NCBI RefSeq assembly: GCF_003945595.2
Contig: NW_024104532.1
Coordinates: 1,053,501-1,117,500, forward strand
Direction of reading: 5' to 3'
DNA length: 64,000 nt
Origin: Pipra filicauda
Taxonomy: Eukaryota > Chordata > Aves > Passeriformes > Pipridae
Shown here in pieces: positions 39,401-51,366 of this stretch (within the stretch, counting starts at the first letter, position 1; each line of letters begins with the position of its first letter). The notes beneath the pieces are model-generated. The model did no database searches, was not told the origin of the DNA, and saw only the letters and a program-made list of their open reading frames with translations. The translations under genes and the position numbers were made by a program.

Positions 39401-42400
39401 GCAAAGGAAAGCTATAATTTCAAAGCAATGTTCAGAGATAGCCATGTTATTAGCCTTCTCAGTGAAAAATGTCTGGATATATAAGTTGGTGTTATGCAGT
39501 GCAGTAACAGAATGCCTAAAAGGAACTGTGAGCATTGCAGAACCCAAGTGTCTCTGCTGAATGCGACTTCTGGAATGTATTGGTGTGCTTTTCTTAATTT
39601 TAACAGTATGTGCTCTGGAATGTGTATTCACCTCACTGACTGACAAAGGTCCTAGTTGTTTGTGGTTGTAGTATGGTCCAAGTAAAGCTGATCATAAGGG
39701 AAAGTTACTCAGAAATTAGTCCTTCTGTATAATTATGACACTGTCTTCTAATGTCTTTTGTAGATAGTGAAGTATGATTTACCAGCAGTTTTAAAAGATG
39801 TTTAAGGCAGCAGTAGGGGTACCAGAAAGACCATAAAAATGAAAACACACAAATGGAGATTTGCACGCTTGACTGGAGTAAAAGTTACGAGCAGTGGAGT
39901 AGCTATATAGTTGGATGATTTAGAACACTTGAAGCCTGAGCAGACCTCTCTTCTGTTCTCTCCCTCTCTCCTGTGCCTGCCTACAGTGTGTTTACTTCGG
40001 CAGGAGATTTGTCACCACTGGACTGTGATCATAACTAGGACAGCCCGAGGCAGAAAATAGGCTATAACTTAGCACAAATCCATAGTCCCGCTGCTACAAC
40101 ACCTCCTGTAGACGAGGATCAGATTGGAGCGAGCTGCCTCTGAGCAGCAGCTGCAGTTTGGCATTTCTGCAGAAGAGTTCAAATAAACTGAAATGGTTAG
40201 TGAGTACTTGGTTGATTTTATACTGGAAGGGGTGATCAATGTGCTGTGAACCCAGAACTGCTCTTCTCCTGTTTTAGAGCTATTAGAGTTGCTTGAGTCC
40301 AGCTTTGTTTGTGCAAGGGAGAGCTGTTCCCCACTGATGCTGAGTTAATCATCAGCACACATTTGATTGACTCTGGTGTAACACCTTTGGGTGAACTCTG
40401 AGTGCAGTGAAGTGCTTGAAGCATTTTTGGAATTATTTGGTCATTTTACAAGTTGTGCTGTTCTCTTCATTTCAGCTGTCTGAGGGTGTCTTGTGAGAGG
40501 ACTCCTGGAGCTGAGAATGCTTTAATGCATTGGACTTTTTTCCAAAGCCAGTAATGATTAGTTCAGTCCTACCAACAGAGAAAGTTTTGTGAATGTGCAG
40601 CAGCCTTCAAATGTTACAAACCCAGATTTCCCACTCCCATGGGTGCTGAATGGAACTCCAACATGCACAACTGCATGTTATTTTTATGTGTATGTCGGTT
40701 TCATCATGTCATCTGTGGTTTTCCTTGTATTATAAGTCAATGAAGTAAAAAAGAAAAAAAAAACCAGCAAAAAAGTCAAGGCAGATGTAATGTCTTGGAG
40801 ATTTTTGCAGTGTTGTTTTTAATGTCAGCAGTGACGGTGTAATCTAATTTTCAGAAGAGTCTCAGTTGCAAATCAGCTGATTGGGCATCTTGAAGAAGCA
40901 GCCACTCTCTCAAAGCACTGTGTTCATGAGATTATGACAGGTATTCTTCTAAAGAGAGAAACCCCTAGATTGCCAGAAATAAATCACTTTGAAGGATACA
41001 AACCCCCTTGGGTAACCTTGCAAAAGCAGAACCCAGTCATTTATATCTCACATCACAAACCTGCCTTCTTTGCACTTTAAAGAGAAGAGTCAGAGATATA
41101 ATTGCTTTAATGGAGCAAAGGGAAATTTATCTTTTGTTTCCGTTGTTATTAAAATGAACTTCAAGAAGTGCCATTAAAGAGGGGGGTCTGTGGTATTGGA
41201 CATAAAACTCCAACATGCTCAATCTGTGCTATTAAAATATGTCACAGTGGGTGGGACCACAATATTTTCTCATCTTCATTGTACTGTAAAAGGTATCGTT
41301 CTGTGAAGGTGACTGTACCTTGTTTGCATACAAGAAGAAACTTGATTTTTTTTTTAAGCATTTGAATGCTTAATAAAGCATCAGAAGTCAGAACACAGAA
41401 CACTAATTCATCTCATGTTACTACATTTGTGCCTTTGAATGCCCGTGGCAGGTCAGGGCTGTATCAGCTCCGTTACCTGGGCTCAGTACAAGTATGACAA
41501 GAGTTTGTTTCCTGGAAGAAGAGGATGCAGACTACATTTTGTTATATCTGCACTGGACCTATTGCCTCCTTCATAAAAGCAGCCATTTATAGACACGAAT
41601 ATAGCTGGGGCATTTTGTAGCATTTGTTTTAATCTGTTTGTTACCAATTCCATTCACAGTTGGCTTTCATTCTGCTGTGAAAAGCTTACACTGTCAAATC
41701 AGAAGCTTTACTAGAAAAGGGATTTAGTTACATGAACATTATGTTCAACTGTTTGAAGGACAAAATCAAGATCAAAAGAGACTCAGGGATTAAACAACAA
41801 AAAGTATGTTTAAATCATATTAAGGGCTATTTTCAATCTAGCACCTAGGGATTTAGCTACATGCCTTAAATTTTTGTGCCAGGAGGCTTCTGGGCAAAAT
41901 CCTGTTCTTGCTGTGGGGAGCTTGATCAGAAACAGTAATGCTTGGCTTGCAAGCCTGAAGTTGAGATTTTCTGTTAATGTAGCTGAAGACCAGAATCCAA
42001 GCATGATCTTAAGGCTGGGGGTTCGCTAGATACTCCCAAGTTTGTCTTCTTCACAGACAAAGGTAGATGCTGTCCAGTGGTTCATGTTTGCTCTTCAGGA
42101 TGAGTGATGTCTGTACAATGTTCTGGTGAGGTTTACTGAGACTCGTGGTGGTGCCAGTTGCTTGATCCCTGCAGCATCTGTTATCAATTCTGAAGGGGGT
42201 TTACTCAATTTTTTCCTCACAGCTCTCCATTTTATGGGGGCAACTCTGAGCCTTTTCAGCATCAGACACTCTCCAAAGGAGTTTCTATTCTTAAGGCAGG
42301 AATTGAGGGGAAGAAATGCACACTCAGGGTCAGGTCTTGGTTTTTTTGACGTGTGCTCACAGCATGTTCTGGAGACCTTTGTGGTTAGGAAACTCTGCAC

Positions 42401-42882
42401 TGAGTGAGGTATTACTGGTGCTTCCCTTCTGAAAGATGAACAAGTCATTTGGGAACACACAAAACTGAGTCAGGGATACTAATTTAAGCATATCTGTGTC
42501 AACAGACAAAAAATGACACAGTAAAGGTTACCAAGTCAGCTTTTCTTGTAGGTAAGGGGACACGCCTGACACCTGCACTACCAGGCAACGTACAGTGCTG
42601 TGTCCCCAGCAGTGTGTGATGCTGAGGAAGGACTAAGAGGTGATGCCTTTGTGGCTTTTCATTAGAGGTTTATCAGTCTAGATGAAGGACATTTCAGGTA
42701 CCCTAAAATTATTGCTTTGTCTCTCAGTTATTGGGCGACAAATACTTGCCACTCCAAACTAGACAAAACTGAGACGTTACCTTGTGCAGCTCTGAGTTGT
42801 CCCTACCAATGAAAAATGCATTTCAGGGGAGTATCACTGCTGTATTACTGTCATCACATTTAGCTGGTGGTACAGTAGGACT

Positions 42883-42932
42883 GGTTGGAAAAGAATATAT
42901 TCCTTAAAGAAAGGAATATATTTGTTATAACC
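42883..42932. repeat. Imperfect hairpin with 12-bp perfect stem
   Basis: AATATATTCCTT (42894-42905) and AAGGAATATATT (42911-42922) are perfect reverse complements around a 5-base loop; outer GGTT (42883-42886) and AACC (42929-42932) could extend the structure across a small internal loop. AT-rich, so less stable than the repeat at 29.7 kb. Confidence 0.8.
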
Positions 42933-45278
42933 CACATAAATACTTCACCTCTTTAGCTGCTCCTTAGAACAACACTCAGGGGTGCAGGCAGGTAGAATGT
43001 GGCAGTAGGCCAAGTGAAGGAGAGCTTTTACTGGCTGTTTGCTTTACAGAAAACAAGCTTTTACCCTCTGACAGTCCACCTGTGTATAGAGCAGTGTTTG
43101 CTTTCTGTAATGTCAGTGAGATGTAGAACTGAGCAGGAATATGGTGCTCTGAGTGACTTCTCCGTAGACTGCTCCTTACCAACCCGGATTATGCTTTAAT
43201 ATTTTATTTTTCCCATTACTTTGTCAGCCTGCAGGAAATTCACCATTTCCATTATTTCCACAAGCTTCACTTGCACTTACTCTGTAAAGTCTTTGAATTC
43301 ATAGGATCAAATCAAAGCTACTCCTTTTGACCATCCAAATTGCAAACATGCTGACTGTGAAGCATTATTTTTAAATTGCCTGTTAAAATTTAAAAGGATT
43401 TCCAAATATCTTTAATAATTCCCTATAACAGTCTAAGGACATCTGTTAAAGTACTGAATTTTCCTAAAGTCAGCACTGGTTGGGATTGCTTCAGCTGCAA
43501 ATTAAGGTTGTCAGTCAAAATACTTTTTTTCTGTTTCAGTCTCGGATCTGGGAGTTTTAGCATCTCTTCCAAAGTGAGCCAAAGAAAGACAGCTAGTGAG
43601 CTGTTTAGGCTTGTGTTGCCATGTGTTTAACCTAGCAAACAGTGAGTTGATACCTTTTGTGAAGTCTTCCATGTTTTACTGGATACCTCACTGCATCGTG
43701 AGGAACTAAGCTATATAGTTTTGACATATTTTCGCACTTTTCATATTCTTTATTCTGCAGCATGTGTCCAATGTTTTAATATATTGAGTAGCTGTGGCAA
43801 ATGCTTTTGTGAGTCTATAAACATTTGCATTATTGTTAAGGCATTGAGTCTGGTAATGAGGGACTCAAGTAAGAAGCAAAATGATGTATTTGCTCTGTAG
43901 GATTTCCTGCAGAGATGAATAGTAGGTTCATGGTGGGCTGGAAGTAGGTAACCAGCCCGAAGAGTTCTTAAAAGATGTGCTTGTTTATTTCCTGCTGATA
44001 TTCTAACTCTAGGTCTGTCAAGGGTTATGACAGTTTATGAAAATATTGCTTCACTGCATAACTATTTTCATTGTGGTGGTGAAGCCATACTGATCTAGTT
44101 TTCCACTTGCTCATGTGCATTAGAATATTTCATTTTATGTCATGATAAGATTAAAGTGTAAGAGAAGGGAAAGGCTTTGTCTTTTCAGTTTTGATTCCTA
44201 ACTGGTTTTTAATGTTTTAATTATTTTTTTTCTGTGTGATTGAAAGAAGCTGCATTATCACCAAGCTTGCAACAGAGGAAACATTTTTTTTAATGTTCAG
44301 TATTTAAAAGATGTCAGTGTTATTTCCTTTGTAAACAGAATATGACGGACAGAAAATCTGCAGAATTTTCAGCAAAAGGGAGTAATTTTTTCAATTCTTT
44401 TTCATTCCTTAATGGGAAAAGAATTATGGAAATGAGACCAGGCATTGCATTAAGTGCTTGAAATGTTCCTTCCCTGCAGACCAATAAAAACATAACTCTT
44501 CCATTAGGGAAATTTACTTTTTTCAAGGCTGCATGAATCTGAATTCTGAATCAGTGAATGAGATGACTATGCTGGGGTAAGCATTTCAAGATCTGATGAT
44601 GTATTTTAAGTCTTTTGTAGGTGGATACCAGCTCTTAACTTGTCTTGTAAGTCTTCTTTAGAGCAACTTTCTCTGTGACTCTCTTCCTGTTAACCACTTG
44701 ATTTATCTTGTAATACTTCTGTAGTGCAATCTCCTCTTATGCAGAGCAGTAACAGTTTCAAAGCCATGGGGATTGAATGATTTTTCCTGTCTGAATTTGG
44801 ACTAGAAGGTTTCCTGGCCTTTTCAAAACACTGTAGCTATTTGCATAACTCCATAAACAAAAGTCAAATAGTGCAAGTCAAAAGTGAGACTTTCTGTGCT
44901 TCATATGGCATGTTTATGGTAGTTATAGTCTCACCTATGACTATACATTATGCAGATTTTAGCTATCTACCTTTAAAACGGAAATGAATATGTAGCAGTA
45001 AAGTGCTATCACTAGGGGTGTTCAAATTAGGTTCCTGTGCAATGGGTATTCAAGTGAAGCCATCCTTTTTTTCTGTACTGTTAACCATAAAATAATAAAA
45101 AATCAGCATTAATTTCTAGGAATTGTAGAAGATCACAAATCAAAATTAAAGAAGAGGAAAATCATTACAAGTCATTAACAGTGATCCTTGCTTCTAACTT
45201 ATTAATCATAATTCAATTTCATATAGTATATTACTTAAGTTATCAAAAACATTGGAGAGGTGTAGAAAGATGATTTGT

Positions 45279-45363
45279 CCTCATTTAGTGTATGAGGACG
45301 CAGAGACACCAAGAGCTTCTGAAACTTCTCCAAGGTCTGGAAATGATTAAGTGGAATTCTTTC
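45279..45363 (+). mobile_element. MIR-like ancient SINE remnant
   Basis: The order CCTCATTT, ATGAGGA, GCAGAGACACCAAGAG, AACTTCTCCAAGGTCT and TTAAGTGGAATTC follows the core of MIR-type SINEs (cctcattt - gatgaggaaactgag - cacagagag - taacttgcccaaggtc - taagtgg). Heavily diverged, sense orientation. MIR copies predate the split of mammals and birds, so an avian remnant is plausible; by-eye match only. Confidence 0.5.
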
Positions 45364-46790
45364 CTCTTGTTATTTTTATTTAGTTGTAAATAGTCTGAAT
45401 GTAGTCATAAGGGTCTAGTTATAACTGATCAAATAAATCCCATTTCCCCCTTTCTTACTGAAGGGCTGATCCCATGGGCACATGCTGCAAAAAAAGTTAA
45501 AGCAGCAAATGTAATTGTTGTGAATACGTGGGGCCAGTTTTACTTTAGTTTTTTGAGGTTTGTCTTCTGCAAACACCACTGGAAATCATTTATCTGTCAC
45601 CAGAGTGTTACTTGAAGCTCCAGTCCATCATAGGACTCCCATAAGTAATTTCTGTGCTCTTGTTATGTTTTATATGCAAACAACCTTCTGCCATGATCCC
45701 CCCAAAAATGGCATCTAAGAAAATATTAATTGTGTTTCTTAGAAATCCAGGAGGCAAGGAGAACATGTCTGACCTACACGATTCTCTGTCCCCATCTTGA
45801 TTGTTCATTCCTAGTGGAAAGATTTTGAAATGCTGAAAAAAGACATTGGTCGAAGAAGCACACAGACATAAAATTTTCAACTCCTTGCTGATTTTCTTGC
45901 TATTTTGTCCCCTCTGCCTATCCTGTGGATTAGTCAGTTGATGAATTTGATCAGCTGCCTGCTTTAGACATTGCAGAGATACTGGCAGTGAATTTCCACC
46001 TCGCACGTTAGATTTTTGGCTGATTTAAGTTGGGGTCACCCTGTGCTAGTGCTGTAGGTGGCTAATAGCCCCTGAGAAACCAGCTGTGCAGACTGGAGCT
46101 GCCTGAAGAAAACACGAGTTCCCCGGTGTCTTGGATGTGTTTGCACACAGAAGGAGCCAGATGGTTGTAGCTGTGGGTTTTCTTTGGCTTTGCTCTGCAG
46201 GAGAAATACCTGAGATGGATGTGGCCAGGTAGCTGTGTGGCTCCTGTGTGTTTACAGCTGCTCTGGCTCTTCTCTCAGAGGTGTATTGAAAGCATAAAAA
46301 TGAAAAATTGGTAGAAATCTCTATGGTCAAGTGGGGAATGGGGAAGACTTCATGTCTTGTGTTCTGTAGACCCAGTGGGATGGGTCTGATTCAAAGCTGG
46401 CATCCCACCCCAGTCTGATGGTGATAGATGCCAGATGATTCATAAGTGCTTTGAGGTGAAAGGCACTCTCTACAAGTTCACCAGGTTTTCTCCTTCCCAG
46501 CTCTTGGGCATGGCCTGCTCGCATGGCCCTGTGGTAGACAGAGTCACCCACTGGAGTCATCAGAAGTAATATTGCAGGTTTGACTCTGAAATGCACTGCT
46601 GTACTCAGCCACCCTCCCAAAACAAAGCTTAGGTCAGGTCCCCATATCATCTGCACATTTTAAAATAGCAGATTGGTTAGGTTATACCAGCAATAAAGCC
46701 AACAATCCCTAAAACAAGGCTGGTCTCTGGGACACTGCCTGGGCCAAAGGTGTGGTTGTGCACTCTGGTTTTATCCTGGACAATAAGAAT

Positions 46791-46827
46791 TACTGCAGGG
46801 TAGCCTGAAATACTGCAGGGTAGCCTG
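46791..46827. repeat. 20-bp-period tandem duplication
   Basis: TACTGCAGGGTAGCCTG occurs at 46791-46807 and again at 46811-46827, separated by AAA. Identical copies suggest a recent local duplication, about 130 bp upstream of exon 5. Confidence 0.9.
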
Positions 46828-46955
46828 CACCCCAACCACACACCCAACCTTGGGGCTGTTACCCCAGTGCTGGGCAAAGCTCCAGGTGTCTCAAGCAGGC
46901 TGGTCCCAGGCAACCATTTCCATCTCACATCCTTGTTCTCATGGTCTTGTTCCAG

Positions 46956-47043
46956 GGCAACCCACTGTACTTCCAGTCCGCCAGAAATGTGACAGTGAAC
47001 ATCCTCAATGAGAAGACGAAAGTCCTCACTCGCCTTGTAACAG
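46956..47043 (+). CDS. SGCD: Delta-sarcoglycan, internal coding exon (exon 5), N-glycosylation sequon
   Basis: Continues the ectodomain of delta-sarcoglycan: 29 complete codons plus the first base of a split glycine, reading [18 protein letters not shown] and ending TRLVT. By recall this is about residues 99-127. It contains the sequon Asn-Val-Thr (RNVTVN), a candidate N-linked glycosylation site in the extracellular domain conserved across the delta/gamma/zeta family. The acceptor is a pyrimidine-rich tract ending TTCCAG before GGC; the donor is ACAG|GTAAGG. Length 88 bp, phase 0 on the left and phase 1 on the right, so loss of this exon alone would shift the frame. The codons match the recalled human protein closely, with small changes (P for A, Q for K, EK for DQ, R for Q, V for I). 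Intact; no stop. Confidence 0.97.
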
Positions 47044-47601
47044 GTAAGGAGGGGAAAAGGAAGGATTCCTGCTTGGAAGGATTAAGGAGGGATGAAAGCG
47101 GGTGTGTTGTGGGATGCTGTGCTGGCTTCAGACAGCGCTCAGGAGGGGAGCCCAGGTGTCTTGTGAAGTACAAATGAAAACTTCGCTCTACTTTGTGGAA
47201 ACAAAGCTGGAGACATGAAAGCTGTGCTGGAGAGGCAACTGGCTGGTGCTGTCTGATAAAGAAGCAGACCATTGTTTTCATTTGAAAGCCAATGCAGAGA
47301 CAGAAATGTTAGTTGTACGACTTCAGGGTCAAGAAGAACATATGCAGGCTGACATTTCTGTAACAAGCACAGGTTTTTCCTAAGACACTTACAACTTGCC
47401 TGAAATCTTGGCAACTCTGGAGATCATCTGTGGCTGAGTTGTGGTGCTTTGTAATTTAGAGTCCTTCTGCTGATGAAGAATTCCCTTGTGCTCCCAAACA
47501 TGAGTATCTTTGATAGAAGAATGGGTGTTTCATAAATCGCCGGTGCACAGCAGCCTTTGAATGATTGCATGTGTAATTTGGGTTGAAAGAGACTAATGCA
47601 T

Positions 47602-47614
47602 TATATATATATAT
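47602..47614. repeat. (TA)n dinucleotide run
   Basis: About six TA units in intron 5. Short microsatellite. Confidence 0.8.
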
Positions 47615-48792
47615 GATAAAGGATAGGTATATATTTATTGAGATTTATCCATGGACTGGGAGAAGTATTGCTGAATGGCAGAGCCAGTAATTCATAAACA
47701 TGTTTCTACATCGAGGCTGGGTTGTTTGGTTTGCTTATATAACATCTTGGCCTCTAGTCACAGTATTAAATAATTAAATATGCAGCTTCAGTGAGCAATT
47801 ATTTAGGCAGAATGCGTGAAAATTGCCTGGAGGAAGGAAATAAATTCAACCCCAAGCTCCCTGATTCTCACATTCAGAATGAACATGTTGAGTTTGTTGT
47901 TTCTCCATATATTTTCAAGAGGCTGTTTGGTTAACTTAAAGCACCTCCATGTCATGAGAGCTTGGGAGGACACACAGTGATATTTCCTGGTGTGCTGTTC
48001 TGGTTATTGATCTTTTTCTGCATTTGGCAGCAGGTTTGGTTTTGGAGTGAAGCAAAGATGTCCCATGTAGCTCCTGCTTCAGTGATGAGCAGAGAGGTGG
48101 TTAATAAGCAAGATACAAATACAAACTTAAAGTAATGGATTTTCTCAAAAAGGCTGCAACAGTTCTTAAGTGTTTCCAGGGATCTCAGCATGGCCACACT
48201 TCTCTGTTGTCAGAACCATGTGCATGACTGTGTGTGCCCCGATGCCAACACAGATGGCCTGTGCAGGGAAACGCTGGGTAGAGATGGACTTTGAAGCTGC
48301 CTATAAGAAAATACTGGCTTTCAGGTCTTCTTTCTCTTGTCTTTTGAGAAATGAGACTAGTCATGAAAATGGCCAGAATTAATGCAAAGCCCAATCGCCT
48401 GCCATGTGCAGGGTAATATTCCAGGGAGACTGTGGCTTGAACAGAGTTGGCTGGGCTTTTAGAAGGTGATTTGTCCGAAGTTTAGCCTAGGTCAGTAACT
48501 GAGGGCTCTGCTCTTTGCAGCCTTTGAGCCACAAACCTGCACAGAATTGCTATTCAGGCAGCTGATGTTTATTAGACTCCACAACAAAATGTATTGCCAG
48601 AGGCTTTCCAGCACTGCAGGGCACAGCAGCCCGCAGGAAAAGCACCAGAATTGAAATAAGATCTACGAAGGAAAGTTTTACTTGTCTAAAAACTTTGTGC
48701 AACATGAGAGGCTGCCATTTTTCTTGGCCTGCACATGATTGAAGTATTCTAAAAGAAAACATTTGCTCCTGTGGTGGTGTTTGTCTTTTTTC

Positions 48793-48810
48793 TTTTTTTT
48801 TTTTTTTTTT
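48793..48810. repeat. Poly-T run (T18)
   Basis: Eighteen uninterrupted T, preceded by TTTTTTC, in intron 5. Longest homopolymer noticed in the window; no retroelement body is recognisable beside it. Confidence 0.9.
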
Positions 48811-49275
48811 AATTGGGCTGTGCATGACACTGATAGAATTTTAAACCAGATATATTTAACAGGCAGAAAAACAGGAATCTTTTACACTGCAGTATCAGTC
48901 TAAGCAAAATGGACTCTGAAGCTTTTGGTGCCTCTTACTGCCTCACCAATACTCTCAAAGCAAGACTGGGTATATTCATTACTGTTTCACATTACTGTCT
49001 TTTTGTAAAAATTTCCCAGCTGTATCGAGTTTAATGGTGATTTTATGGCATACATAAGCATTAAAAAAAAACCCCACAGATAGAAATAGTTGAGAGGTTC
49101 TTATTTGGGTAGAAAACTGCCCTTTTCTAATGAGATATAAAAGCACAGACCTCCTGTTTAGTGTCTCAGATGCAGGTTGTATCTGCAGAGCTATTAGGAC
49201 AATCTCAGCAAATGGGTTTATGAAATGTATTATTTTCTTGTATTTTTCACTAAAAGGTTGTGATCCTCCTCTTAG

Positions 49276-49395
49276 GTCCCCAAGCAGTGGAAGCACACAG
49301 CCAAAAATTTGAGGTGAAAACCCTCTCTGGAAAATTGCTGTTTTCTGCAGATGACAACGAAGTGGTGGTTGGAGCAGAGAGATTGAGAGTTTTAG
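49276..49395 (+). CDS. SGCD: Delta-sarcoglycan, internal coding exon (exon 6)
   Basis: Third recognised exon, 120 bp. It starts with two bases completing the glycine split with the previous exon, then encodes [38 protein letters not shown] and Leu, and ends on the first base of the next glycine (TTAG|GTAAGA). By recall this is about residues 128-168 in the extracellular domain. The segments LLFSAD and [11 protein letters not shown] separate delta from gamma and zeta, which read differently here. Both introns are phase 1, so the exon is symmetric. The acceptor tract (GATCCTCCTCTTAG) is shorter than those of the other two exons. No cysteine occurs in this exon, as expected, because the family's disulfide cysteines are near the C terminus. 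The next exon, expected to begin near EGTVFPKS, was not found before the window ends. Confidence 0.97.
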
Positions 49396-51048
49396 GTAAG
49401 AGTTTGTTCATTAAATCACAGTTTTAATATGCACCTCTTCAAATTTTAGTATAGTTTTGCCTGACTTTCCTTCATACTTATTGAAAACTACTTTTGGAGA
49501 TAAAACCTTGTGCTGTCTTTGTTGCTTTGAATCTTCTCCAAGCAGATAATGGCCAGGAGTTTCTATCTGAGGGGTTTCTTAACTTTCACAATATGTTATT
49601 TCCCCTCCAGAAAAAAACTCCCCTGGAAGTGGTTTGTCTTGCACAGCAAAGTAGCTTTAAAACCAGTGTTGGAAACTGAACACTTTGTCTCTTGTGTCTG
49701 AGATGAAGGACAGTGAGGGCTGGCTCTAAGGGTGTGTCCATGTCTGCAGTTACTGTGCACAGGGAAACCTCAGGGTTCATGTTTTCGGTTCCATCACTGT
49801 CACCAGCTCCTCCTTCATTCTGAAATGAACACCAAATGAACACCTGCAGTGAAAAGGTCAAAATCAATTAGGATCCCACATTAGTTCTCTGAAGAGTTTG
49901 GTGGCCTTTCCATTAGCTGTCTTTCCTTAGCCCCCTGCAAGAGCACACTGTGCATCTCTGAGGTGTGTGGAAGGGATAAATGTTCTGTGCACAGGAGAGA
50001 AGGCCAATGTTACCACTGCCACCACTTCCCCATCTGCCTTTCCAGACACACAGGGCAGCTTGAGCTCTCCTTTTGCCTGTGCAGGATCTGACTCCCCAGC
50101 TGTCCTGCCTGCCAGGCTTTACATAGGTATTTCCTAATGAAAACTGGGAATGCACTTTGGGTTTGGGGCATGGGGGTTCTTTCTTGTTTGTATGGATTTT
50201 TTTTCTTTAATTGGAGAAATGAAACAGTTGTGGTAATTGTAAATGTTAAAACTTATTTGATAGTTATATGAAATTACCTGTCTGGAACTTAAATTTTCGT
50301 GCTTTCCAGTTCAATCCATGCCCTTTGGTTTGTCTAAGATTTGCTCAGGAAGGTTTTCACATAGGACTAGACTGAGTATCTTAGTGTTGCTGGCAGTTAG
50401 TCACACAGCAGTACCACTGGTCTCTGTAGATGCACCAATAACTGTTTTCTAGGGGCTTGATTTGGATGCTGTTCATTTCAAACTGTTCCTTATTTCTCTA
50501 GTAAGCTCCTAAAAACAGACAGATCAATAAAGGAACTTAGAACTATATATATAGTATTTTTAATTATTATTATTTCTACATATTACATAGTATATTATTA
50601 GTGTTCTGTGCATAATCTAAATGTGACTTTGCATCTAATCCTTAACATTTATGTTGCCTGATGTCCTGTTATTCTGGATGGTTCCTGTTTATAGACAGGC
50701 CAGTTGTAGCTCTTTGCAGGTCGCTGTTGTTACACACTGGACACGTTCACTCACCAGCTGTAAAAAGTTGGGTGAGTTTTACGGGATAAATGTTGAGCTT
50801 CACAAAATTAACAGTATCTTTTTTAGCTTAAAGCTTTGAAAATGTCCATTCAAAATTCCTGCAATGTTACAGAGCTGGGGAACATTTGTCACAATCCATG
50901 TTTTACCACAAATCTCCCTTCACACTGCACCATTCAGAGCTAATTCATGGTGCAATTTTTGTGCAGGGTAGATGGAGTCAGTAAGGAACAGTTTTTAAGT
51001 GTTTTCTTGGAGACCTTTAAATAAGAGAGATTTACATCATTGTTTTAC

Positions 51049-51115
51049 AAAAAAAACCAACCAAACAACAAACAAGCAAACAAACAAAAAGCCAAACAAA
51101 GAAAAAGAAAACCAA
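51049..51115. repeat. A-rich (CAAA)n low-complexity tract
   Basis: Irregular CAAA/CCAAA/CAAAC units over about 65 bp. The 65- and 116-codon frames across it are lysine/asparagine-rich artefacts. Confidence 0.85.
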
Positions 51116-51330
51116 AGCAGAAACTTTTCCTTACAAGGTGCTTTTCAGATTACATACTTACAAAAATATTGCTTTGCAGTTACTTTGTACTTTTGAGAAA
51201 CCAGGAGTTAATTTTGATAGCTATTTTGAGTTTCTGCTTTGTTTTAGTCTCCAGAATAAACAGCATCAAAAATACTGCTGATCACTGTAGTGCACTTTCA
51301 TTTTTATCTCCAACTGAGTGTTTCTCGAGG

Positions 51331-51366
51331 TTTCTTTGGCTTTTGGCTTTTGCTTTGGCTTTTGCA
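51331..51366. repeat. TTTGGC/TTTTGGC short tandem repeat
   Basis: About five irregular units of TTTGGC, TTTTGGC and TTTTGC in tandem. Low-complexity; no further role seen. Confidence 0.75.

Larger units (their letters stand above)
26569..46955 (+). other. SGCD: SGCD intron 4 (complete, 20,387 bp)
   Basis: Complete intron with donor GTAAGT and acceptor TTCCAG. It holds no exon that I recognise. Listed separately: a strong inverted repeat at 29738-29792, an A-run at 31137, an inverted repeat at 32373-32398, a G-run tract at 32465, an 8-bp tandem repeat at 35120, a small motif-rich block at 36370-36480, a hairpin at 42883-42932, a MIR-like SINE remnant at 45279-45363 and a 20-bp tandem duplication at 46791. 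The 2-kb stretches between them (for example 26.6-29.6, 32.5-35.0, 37.5-42.8 kb) show only ordinary AT-rich intronic sequence. Pyrimidine-rich sequence at 37.07-37.55 kb includes a C8 run at 37302-37309 but has no exon signature. Confidence 0.85.
47044..49275 (+). other. SGCD: SGCD intron 5 (complete, 2,232 bp)
   Basis: Short intron between two recognised exons, donor GTAAGG, acceptor CTCTTAG, phase 1. It contains a short TA dinucleotide run at 47602, a T18 run at 48793-48810 and a possible, very weak MIR-like remnant near 48465-48515. A 78-codon frame that begins upstream of exon 5 reads through the donor to about 47177; it is exon plus intron read-through, not a separate gene. I see nothing else. 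Confidence 0.88.

Noticed and set aside
46327..46656. 109-codon minus-strand frame near exon 5
   Set aside because: Protein-like by eye but no family recognised, and no promoter, splice or codon-usage support.
46941..47177. 78-codon frame containing exon 5
   Set aside because: It is exon 5 with upstream intron sequence and read-through past the GTAAGG donor; the start codon lies in the intron and is not used.
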